A stretch of DNA of 5,784 bases, from positions 1 through 5,784 of the forward strand of contig JAJRXH010000743.1 of assembly GCA_024276395.1 (NCBI GenBank), given 5' to 3'. The position numbers and the translations under genes are program-made. The notes below the pieces were generated by a model that was not told the origin of the DNA, did no database searches, and saw nothing but the letters and a program-made list of their open reading frames with translations. Below, one piece after another: positions 1 through 4,997 of this stretch. This DNA comes from an archaeon. GTDB taxonomy: Archaea; Asgardarchaeota; Heimdallarchaeia; Hodarchaeales; S146-22. The first letter of the stretch is position 1. Every line of letters starts with the position of its first letter.

Positions 1-249
1 ATCAATCTTTGCCGATATTTCCTGGAGTTCGCTCTCTAAGGAATCTTGCTTTTTCTTGATAACTTCTATTTCATCAATGATTTTTTCAAAAGGCCTTGCT
101 AGGAGTTCAAAATCCTTATATATTTGCTCAATGACCGCTTTCATCCCATCAAAGGTTGGAACATCTCCTTTATCCGTCTCTATAACTTCTATCTCCAATT
201 CACGACTTTCATCACTCATATCTGTCAAGGAATTCACCAAACTTCTCAT
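1..249 (-). CDS. Acidic coiled-coil protein of unknown function, N-terminal part (3' end outside window)
   Basis: On the minus strand an open frame runs without a stop from an ATG at 249-247 to the window edge (83 codons), so the C-terminus is missing. A second in-frame ATG ten codons on (219-217) starts a very acidic stretch beginning MSDESRELEIEV and is an equally possible start. Neither has a clear Shine-Dalgarno site at normal spacing. An in-frame TAA lies five codons upstream of the first ATG, bounding the gene. After the acidic N-terminus, residues from about 45 to the edge are rich in Glu, Lys, Ile and Leu with heptad-like spacing (for example EKIIDEIEVIKKKQDSLESE), which predicts a coiled coil. 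No cysteines, signal peptide or membrane segment are seen. I do not recognise the family. It is divergent from the ubiquitin-like gene, so the two may share regulation. The gene is inferred from open frame, composition and coiled-coil pattern only. Confidence 0.6.
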   Translation of the reverse strand, partial: MRSLVNSLTDMSDESRELEIEVIETDKGDVPTFDGMKAVIEQIYKDFELLARPFEKIIDEIEVIKKKQDSLESELQEISAKID

Positions 250-254
250 TAATG

Positions 255-270
255 AGGTGAATTAACACCT
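255..270. repeat. Short inverted repeat in the divergent intergenic region
   Basis: The arms AGGTG (255-259) and CACCT (266-270) are exact reverse complements around a 6-base AT spacer. The dyad lies just upstream of the first ATG of the minus-strand coiled-coil gene. It could be an operator. In the minus-strand transcript it could form a 5-bp hairpin holding a Shine-Dalgarno-like AGGTG. A dyad this short can arise by chance. Confidence 0.3.
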
Positions 271-300
271 TACCTTCCTCTATGATGCCAAGAGCTAACG

Positions 301-313
301 GTTTTTAAAAAAT
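301..313. promoter_or_regulatory. Palindromic TATA-like element, candidate bidirectional promoter
   Basis: The block TTTTTAAAAAA sits in the gap between the divergent coiled-coil and ubiquitin-like genes. Its core (302-311) is a perfect palindrome, so it reads as a TATA-like box on both strands. Its centre, near 306.5, is about 57 bases from the ATG at 364 on the plus strand and from the ATG at 249 on the minus strand. With archaeal transcription starting about 25 bases past the box, both leaders would be around 30 bases. A BRE element was not clearly identified. Low to moderate confidence. Confidence 0.4.
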
Positions 314-363
314 GATTTTCTTCTTGTACTTGGTAAGGATCATTTTCTGGACGTGAAGATGAA

Positions 364-597
364 ATGAAAGTACGAGTAGTTTCCGCTGTCGGCGGAGATG
401 AAATCTTGGTCAGTGTTGAACCATATGATCCAGTTTTCAAGATTAAAGAAATTGCTGCTGAACACAAGCGAATACCACCCCAAAATGTAGTTCTCGTGTT
501 TCGTGGCCATCAACTTGATGACCACATTAGCGTGGAAAAAGCTGGAATTGGTCCAATGGATAGCCTATATCTCATAGTACGCACGGAAGGTGGATGA
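364..597 (+). CDS. Ubiquitin-like modifier ending in a mature Gly-Gly
   Basis: This 77-residue protein aligns along its whole length with eukaryotic ubiquitin (76 residues) with a single inserted residue near the first hairpin. Shared landmarks are VEP.D (18-22, ubiquitin 17-21), IPP (37-39, ubiquitin 36-38), LVF.G.QL.D (44-53, ubiquitin 43-52) and the tail SLYLIVR..GG (67-77). The last two residues are Gly76-Gly77, followed at once by tandem stops TGA TGA. The product therefore carries the conjugation-ready C-terminus without proteolytic trimming. Arg73 matches ubiquitin Arg72, the E1-contact residue. Val45 and Ile71 match the Ile44/Val70 hydrophobic patch. Of ubiquitin's seven lysines only Lys27 has an equivalent (Lys28). 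Its role would be covalent tagging of proteins through E1/E2-type enzymes in the cytoplasm, by family knowledge; none of those enzymes is in the window. The start at 364 is supported by the ubiquitin alignment and a GTGA at 353-356, seven bases upstream. An alternative reading is a SAMP/Urm1-like modifier, but the ubiquitin motifs are clearly stronger. Confidence 0.92.
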   Translation: MKVRVVSAVGGDEILVSVEPYDPVFKIKEIAAEHKRIPPQNVVLVFRGHQLDDHISVEKAGIGPMDSLYLIVRTEGG

Positions 598-620
598 TGA
601 TGTGGCAAATGCTCCACTAT

Positions 621-634
621 CTTTTTTCTTTTCC
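621..634 (+). terminator. T-rich tract, candidate transcription terminator of the ubiquitin-like gene
   Basis: A run cttttttcttttcc begins about 21 bases after the double stop of the ubiquitin-like gene. Archaeal RNA polymerase commonly terminates at oligo-T tracts on the non-template strand without needing a strong hairpin. No stable stem is visible just upstream. A second, shorter T tract (733-740) follows. This is inference from composition and position. Confidence 0.35.
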
Positions 635-953
635 AACTTCATAACCATCCTTGATACTAATAAGCAAGATGCAAGGAAAGTAGTAGTCAAACGTGCCTAG
701 AAATTCTCATCCAACAATCCGACACGTTAACACTTTTTCTTCTACAAAAAGCATCTTCCACCTCGAAAAAGGAAAAAAGAAGAGATATCAACTCAACACG
801 AATCCACACCACCACTGATTATCCCTAGACGTCCTTCACAAGGAAATAAGATCATTGGCCGTTCCCAGGTAGTTCAAAAACAACAAAAATGATATCAAAC
901 CTGTTAACATAAATTTTTTTTGTCAAATCAATGTTAATTGAACACCACAGCAA

Positions 954-962
954 TTAAAAATA
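954..962 (+). promoter_or_regulatory. TATA-like box upstream of the dehydrogenase gene
   Basis: TTAAAAATA lies 32-40 bases before the ATG at 994, which would place the transcription start in the 980s and give a very short leader. A second candidate, ACATAAAT followed by eight T (907-921), lies further upstream and would give a leader of about 55 bases containing the whole Shine-Dalgarno site. I cannot decide between them. Confidence 0.3.
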
Positions 963-981
963 CAATCATCAAGAGGTTCTT

Positions 982-987
982 GGTGAT
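982..987 (+). promoter_or_regulatory. Shine-Dalgarno site GGTGAT of the dehydrogenase gene
   Basis: GGTGAT matches the archaeal 16S 3'-end complement and ends six bases before the ATG at 994. This favours that start over the in-frame ATG at 1003 (MKAAFIEG), although many family members begin with MKA. Confidence 0.6.
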
Positions 988-993
988 GAAAGG

Positions 994-2043
994 ATGGAAC
1001 AGATGAAGGCAGCATTCATTGAAGGACATGGCAATCTTGACCAGTTAAAGGTTGATCACCTCCCCATTCCAACAGTAGGTCCTAATGAAGTTCTAATAAA
1101 ACTTGAATATGCCGGACTAAACCACCTTGACATCTTTGTGAGAAAAGGATGGCCAGGACTAAAACTCAGTTTCCCTCACATCCTTGGTTCAGATGGTGCT
1201 GGAACGGTCGTTAACGTGGGAGAAATGGTAACGAACCTGAAAGAAGGGGATCGAGTGACTCTCAATCCCGGTGTCAGCTGTGGAACGTGTGAGGATTGCT
1301 TACGAGGGGAGCATTCCCTATGCCACCGATTTTACATCATCGGCGAGCACTCAAATGGAACGTACGCCCAATTTGTTGTTGTTCCTGCCGTGAATGTCAT
1401 CAAGGTACCGACCGAAATTGGCTTGGATGTAGCGGCTGCCGCTCCTCTGAATTTCCTCACAGCATGGAGAATGCTCGTCACGAAAGCTAAGGTCAAGCCG
1501 AGTGAATATGTTCTGGTGATTGGTGCTGGAGGAGGAGTTGCTACCGCTGCCATTCAGATAGCAAAGCTATTACAAGCCAAGGTCATAGCCACGTCAAGCA
1601 TCCAAGAAAAATTGGAAAAAGCTCGAGAGATTGGAGCGGACTACGTGATCAACTATAAAGAAGTGGAAGATTGGGAAAAAGTCGTTTACGTGGATGTCAC
1701 GGAAAAAAGAGGAGTTGACGTGGTTGTCGATTCTGTCGGAATGGCTACTTTCGGCAAAAGTTTACGAACCCTCCGAAAAGGAGGAAGATTAGTCACGTGC
1801 GGAGCGACTACCGGCCCAAAAACTGATTTATTCATCAACTTGGTATTTTGGAAACAACTAGAAATTCTTGGTTCAACAATGAGCAGTCAAAGCGAATTCA
1901 GAGAAGTCATGAAGCTAGTCTTTGCCAAGAAATTAAAACCAGTCATTGATACCGTGTACAAGCTAGATGAAGCTCGTGAAGCACAAGAACGAATGGAAAA
2001 AGGTGAACAATTCGGAAAAATCCTACTGAAAGTCTCCGAGTAG
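994..2043 (+). CDS. Medium-chain zinc-binding dehydrogenase / quinone oxidoreductase-type (MDR family)
   Basis: A 349-residue NAD(P)-dependent oxidoreductase of the MDR superfamily at its usual length. The N-terminal GroES-like domain (about 1-155) includes NHLDIFVRKG (43-52) and GSDGAGTV (65-72). The structural-zinc lobe has Cys96, Cys99, Cys102 and Cys110 (C-x2-C-x2-C-x7-C). The Rossmann domain carries the dinucleotide loop VIGAGGGVATAA (175-186). The second strand ends IATSS (198-202) without an acidic residue, which leans toward NADPH. RKGGRLVTCGATTG (261-274) and FGKILLKV (340-347) are typical late motifs. The catalytic-zinc positions of true alcohol dehydrogenases appear replaced: Asn-His-Leu-Asp where the first Cys is expected, and Ser-Asp in place of His-Glu in the GHE motif. 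It probably reduces an enone, enoyl or quinone-type substrate rather than oxidising simple alcohols; the substrate cannot be read from sequence. It is followed 92 bases later by the topoisomerase gene on the same strand. Confidence 0.88.
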   Translation: MEQMKAAFIEGHGNLDQLKVDHLPIPTVGPNEVLIKLEYAGLNHLDIFVRKGWPGLKLSFPHILGSDGAGTVVNVGEMVTNLKEGDRVTLNPGVSCGTCEDCLRGEHSLCHRFYIIGEHSNGTYAQFVVVPAVNVIKVPTEIGLDVAAAAPLNFLTAWRMLVTKAKVKPSEYVLVIGAGGGVATAAIQIAKLLQAKVIATSSIQEKLEKAREIGADYVINYKEVEDWEKVVYVDVTEKRGVDVVVDSVGMATFGKSLRTLRKGGRLVTCGATTGPKTDLFINLVFWKQLEILGSTMSSQSEFREVMKLVFAKKLKPVIDTVYKLDEAREAQERMEKGEQFGKILLKVSE

Positions 2044-2092
2044 GCGATTCCATCCCATTTTCTACCATGAAAATCTCTACCAAAAAAATCCT

Positions 2093-2101
2093 GTTTTTAA
2101 G
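2093..2101 (+). promoter_or_regulatory. TATA-like box upstream of the topoisomerase gene
   Basis: GTTTTTAAG lies about 35-43 bases before the ATG at 2136 and resembles the GTTTTTAA at 301-308 upstream of the ubiquitin-like gene. At normal archaeal spacing transcription would begin close to 2120, giving a short leader. The 92-base gap after the dehydrogenase is long enough for an independent promoter. Confidence 0.3.
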
Positions 2102-2121
2102 TGGAGATCCAACAACCTTCC

Positions 2122-2127
2122 GGTGAT
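2122..2127 (+). promoter_or_regulatory. Shine-Dalgarno site GGTGAT of the topoisomerase gene
   Basis: GGTGAT ends eight bases before the ATG at 2136 and is the same site as that used by the dehydrogenase gene. It fixes the start that gives the canonical MANVLVIGEKPSQ N-terminus of the Toprim domain. Confidence 0.6.
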
Positions 2128-2135
2128 TCAAGACA

Positions 2136-4403
2136 ATGGCAAATGTGTTAGTAATTGGGGAAAAACCCAGTCAAGTGAAAACAATGGCTGAAACTTTACT
2201 TGGTTCCCATCGAGTCGAACAAGTTGCCAAGCAGATATACTTGAGAAAAGGATCTTGGAATGGACACGAAATAACCTTTCTCCCTCTTATCGGCCACATC
2301 ACCAACATTGATACCCCAGAAGAATTTGGATGGAATAAAGTTGAACCTCTAGAAATTGTAACTAATCCTAATGCATTAGTAGTCAAGGAAAACCCAATTT
2401 TTCAAAAAATCATCACGCAGCTCGCACGACAGGCTGATGAGATTTGGCTAGCAACAGATCCAGATTCCGAAGGTGATAACATTGCATATGAAGCCTATAA
2501 CATAGCAACACGTGCAAAACACGGACTAAAAGTTCTTCGAGTTTGGAACTCCTCTCTCACGAAACGAGAAATTATCAGAGCTTTTAATGACTTGAGACAA
2601 TGGGAACCACACTTGGCCCTAGCAGTGCAAGGCCGTAGAATCATTGATGCCTGGGTGGGATTCGCCGGAACGCGCGAGGTGACACACGCCGCACGGAAAG
2701 TACTCAATCTCGGAAAAAAAGTATTATCCGTGGGAAGGGTTCAACTTCCCACGCTCAAGTTGATAGTCGACCGAGACCGTGAACGAGAAAGATTTGAAAC
2801 CAAATCAAAGTATAACATTATGGCTGATCTACTTGACGACTCGCGTCAATCCATCATTATTTCTGTAAAACACGATAAATCACCTTTTGATGATGAAAAA
2901 GATGTTTCGTCAGTATTATCTAAAATAAAGGATGCCACGACTGGAATCATCGACGACTTCATTAGGCGAACAACAAGAACGCCATCACCTCAACCCCTCA
3001 ATACCACAGATGCTTTATCCTTATTATCACAACAACTAAAGATCAAAGCTGATACCGCAATGGAGATTCTAGCGACTCTTTACGAAGAAGGTTACATATC
3101 CTATCCAAGGACAGACAATCGTCGTTTCAAGGATCAATTCCCCCATGGGCAAATCCTCAATGATCTCGCCAAGCATTCACCTTTCATCCCTTTTTTGAAG
3201 AGAATAACCGATTCACGACAAGTACGAAACAATGGAAAAAAACAAGGACCAGAAGACCATGATCCCATCCACCCAACCGGTAACATTCCCAAAGCCCATG
3301 GAAGAATAAAGCAGCAACACGTTAAAGCCTGGGAGATCATTTCTCGGTATTACATAGGATTATTCATGCCAGATCTCGTAATGGAACGAGGATCCGTGAA
3401 AGTCATGATTAAAGATGAGATGTTTAGTCAGGATTATCAGTTAACTCTGGATTTTGGATGGACCGAAGCGATAGAGTGGAAAAAACCAAGAGATACCACC
3501 AAATTTTCCTTCAATAAAGGACAAGTAATCAATGTCGGTAACATAAGATCAGAAGAATTTAAAACAAAACCACCACCTCCATGGTCTGATTCTACTCTAA
3601 TCAGAATGTTAGAAAGATTACAAATTGGCACGAAATCAAGCCGTCCAGAAGTCATCAACAAGCTAATTGAGAGAAACTACATCATTCGGAAAAGAAGATT
3701 CTATCATAGTACCCCCACGGGTCGATCGATCATCGAACTCTTCGAATCAATCTGGCCCGATCTCGTGACACCAGCATTCACGAGAATGGTCGAACAGAAA
3801 ATGGACGAGGTCGCCACTAAAAAAGCTCCTTTCGAAACAATGCTAGAGGAAATGCGAACTCATTACATCAACCTTCACAAGAAACTGATAGCACAACTAG
3901 ATCGATTACAAGATTTACTAACGAAAACAACTTCTAATTCATCATTACCAGTAATAAAAGAGAAGAAAGGAGAAGATAAGAAAGCAGCAACCAGTAATAC
4001 TATCACTTGTCCCAGCTGCCGAGCCGGAATCCTCGTTGAACGAATCAACTCTAAAACCAAAGAAAAATTTTTTGGTTGTTCTCGTTATCCCACGTGTACG
4101 TGGACAAGCCCAAGAAAAAAAGTAGGAGATACCTTCGTTCCCGAAAAATTAACACGAGAGATAATTGGACTATGCCCTCAATGTGCTGGGAGCTTGACTT
4201 ATAAGAAAGTAAAAAAGTACCGATTAATAGGATGCACAAATTACCCTACTTGTCAACAAGCATATTTTTTACCAGAAAAAGGAAGAATCACCATCCTAAA
4301 GAAAAAATGCAACGAATGTCAACGTAGAATGATTTCACACGTTGCTCCTACCGGAGAAAAAAGAACTTTCTGTGTAACGTGCAACACAAAAAATAATAAA
4401 TGA
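2136..4403 (+). CDS. topA: DNA topoisomerase IA (archaeal topoisomerase I/III type) with three C-terminal zinc fingers
   Basis: A 755-residue type IA topoisomerase, which cuts and rejoins one DNA strand through a 5'-phosphotyrosyl link to relax negative supercoils or resolve recombination intermediates. The Toprim domain opens with VLVIGEKPSQ (4-13, catalytic Glu9) and carries the acidic triad in TDPDSEGDNIA (107-117: Asp108, Asp110, Glu112). LSVGRVQLPTLKLIVDR (197-213) is the conserved domain-II/IV segment. The catalytic tyrosine is Tyr323 in YISYPRTD (320-327), and HDPIHPTG (375-382) matches the family's conserved His motif. The C-terminus has three four-Cys zinc modules: Cys625/628/648/654, Cys680/683/700/706 and Cys725/728/746/749. 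The first two are the topoisomerase type (C-x2-C ... C-x5-C); the third ends C-x2-C. A Lys/Ser-rich linker (about 598-622) joins core and tail. All catalytic residues are present, so it should be active. Whether it is nearer archaeal Topo III or eukaryotic Topo III-alpha needs a tree. Its stop overlaps a possible upstream start of the next gene. Confidence 0.95.
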   Translation: MANVLVIGEKPSQVKTMAETLLGSHRVEQVAKQIYLRKGSWNGHEITFLPLIGHITNIDTPEEFGWNKVEPLEIVTNPNALVVKENPIFQKIITQLARQADEIWLATDPDSEGDNIAYEAYNIATRAKHGLKVLRVWNSSLTKREIIRAFNDLRQWEPHLALAVQGRRIIDAWVGFAGTREVTHAARKVLNLGKKVLSVGRVQLPTLKLIVDRDRERERFETKSKYNIMADLLDDSRQSIIISVKHDKSPFDDEKDVSSVLSKIKDATTGIIDDFIRRTTRTPSPQPLNTTDALSLLSQQLKIKADTAMEILATLYEEGYISYPRTDNRRFKDQFPHGQILNDLAKHSPFIPFLKRITDSRQVRNNGKKQGPEDHDPIHPTGNIPKAHGRIKQQHVKAWEIISRYYIGLFMPDLVMERGSVKVMIKDEMFSQDYQLTLDFGWTEAIEWKKPRDTTKFSFNKGQVINVGNIRSEEFKTKPPPPWSDSTLIRMLERLQIGTKSSRPEVINKLIERNYIIRKRRFYHSTPTGRSIIELFESIWPDLVTPAFTRMVEQKMDEVATKKAPFETMLEEMRTHYINLHKKLIAQLDRLQDLLTKTTSNSSLPVIKEKKGEDKKAATSNTITCPSCRAGILVERINSKTKEKFFGCSRYPTCTWTSPRKKVGDTFVPEKLTREIIGLCPQCAGSLTYKKVKKYRLIGCTNYPTCQQAYFLPEKGRITILKKKCNECQRRMISHVAPTGEKRTFCVTCNTKNNK

Positions 4404-4462
4404 TAAAAAGGAAAGCACCCCCCTATCAAATGAAAGAGATAATTTTAAAGGAAGCGACTTTT

Positions 4463-4951
4463 ATGACAAGTAAACTAAAGATTGGAAGCATTGCTCCGGA
4501 TTTTGAATTACCTAGTTGGAAAAATGATCTCATCAAGCTCCAACATTTTAGAGGAAGGTATTTAACACTAGTTTTCATCGAAACCATCGAAAATGACGAT
4601 GATTTTAACTTGATGGTGTCCTTCAGTGGATTGATGAATGAATTCTCTGAAAGAAATACCATCGTTGTAGGAATATCAAAGGATGACACCAGCACGCTAC
4701 AAGAAGCTGTTACGAAGCACCAGATACAAGTGATGATGCTTTCTGATGTCTTAACAACAACATATGCCGCATACAATGCAATCAAACTTACTCGTGATAA
4801 AAGTAGTGGTACCAAGCAAGAATTCAAGCGTAAAACAATTATCATAGACCCAAATGGAAAGATCATTCACGTGTTCGACGAAATAAAGGACGCCTCGACG
4901 CATCCCAATGAAGTTCTTGATTGGCTAAAAACAATTGATGCTTTCGAGTAA
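4463..4951 (+). CDS. Peroxiredoxin-fold (AhpC/TSA, PrxQ/Bcp-like) protein lacking the catalytic cysteine
   Basis: From the ATG at 4463 this is 162 residues beginning MTSKLKIGSIAPDFELPSW, the usual opening of thioredoxin-fold peroxiredoxins. The frame stays open upstream to an ATG at 4400, overlapping the topoisomerase stop (ATGA), and another ATG lies at 4430. I prefer 4463 because the family motif begins there and GGAAG (4450-4454) lies eight bases before it. The fold shows in APDFELP (11-17), the strand TLVFIE (35-40), IVVGISKDD (67-75), RKTIIIDPNGKI (123-134) and a terminal helix. Against PrxQ/Bcp proteins the active-site loop aligns without gaps: the Pro, Thr and peroxidatic Cys fall on Glu40, Asn44 and Asp47, while the late Arg (Arg123) is kept. 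The protein has no cysteine anywhere, so thiol-peroxidase activity is not possible. A binding, structural or chaperone-like role is open. It is probably co-transcribed with the topoisomerase. Confidence 0.8.
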   Translation: MTSKLKIGSIAPDFELPSWKNDLIKLQHFRGRYLTLVFIETIENDDDFNLMVSFSGLMNEFSERNTIVVGISKDDTSTLQEAVTKHQIQVMMLSDVLTTTYAAYNAIKLTRDKSSGTKQEFKRKTIIIDPNGKIIHVFDEIKDASTHPNEVLDWLKTIDAFE

Positions 4952-4997
4952 CAATTCTCCATTCATTCCATTTGAGAAAACACAAAGCGGAAAATTT

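Larger units (their letters stand above)
598..993. other. Intergenic region with frame-switching coding-like fragments, possible decayed small gene
   Basis: No ORF of normal quality spans this roughly 395-base gap. On the plus strand, protein-like text alternates between two frames. One frame carries a piece overlapping the ubiquitin stop (GTG at 590 to TAG at 698-700). The next frame holds a 41-codon piece from GTG 693 to TGA 816-818, containing HPTIRHVNTFSSTKS. The first frame is open again from 731 to TGA 890-892, with a basic run PRKRKK followed by PLIIPRRPSQGNKIIGRSQ. Joining them needs one shift near 697 and another near the A-rich tract at 764-780. This could be a decayed gene, homopolymer assembly errors, or chance. 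The rest is T-rich tracts and the promoter area of the dehydrogenase gene. I saw no tRNA, CRISPR or long inverted repeat here. Confidence 0.2.

Noticed and set aside
56..265. 69-residue plus-strand ORF rich in serine and isoleucine
   Set aside because: It is the complement of the coiled-coil frame on the minus strand; the Ser/Ile-rich composition is typical of antisense to Glu/Lys codons.
270..525. Two minus-strand ORFs across the start of the ubiquitin-like gene
   Set aside because: They are antisense to a gene with full ubiquitin similarity and have no family features.
594..641. Tiny ORF starting with three ATG codons overlapping the ubiquitin double stop
   Set aside because: It is only 16 codons with no motif, and the ATG repeats simply come from the TGATGATG string.
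858..892. A stretch resembling a tRNA T-arm (ggtagttcaaa)
   Set aside because: No matching acceptor, D or anticodon stems could be found around it.
903..1010. Possible hydrophobic 24-residue minus-strand peptide and other short frames near the dehydrogenase promoter
   Set aside because: They are too short, have no ribosome site, and lie in a T-rich promoter region where hydrophobic codons arise by composition.
4426..4866. 146-residue ORF on the minus strand
   Set aside because: It lies wholly antisense to the peroxiredoxin-like gene, which shows clear family motifs. The ORF is a Ser/Val/Ile-rich shadow with no recognisable motif.
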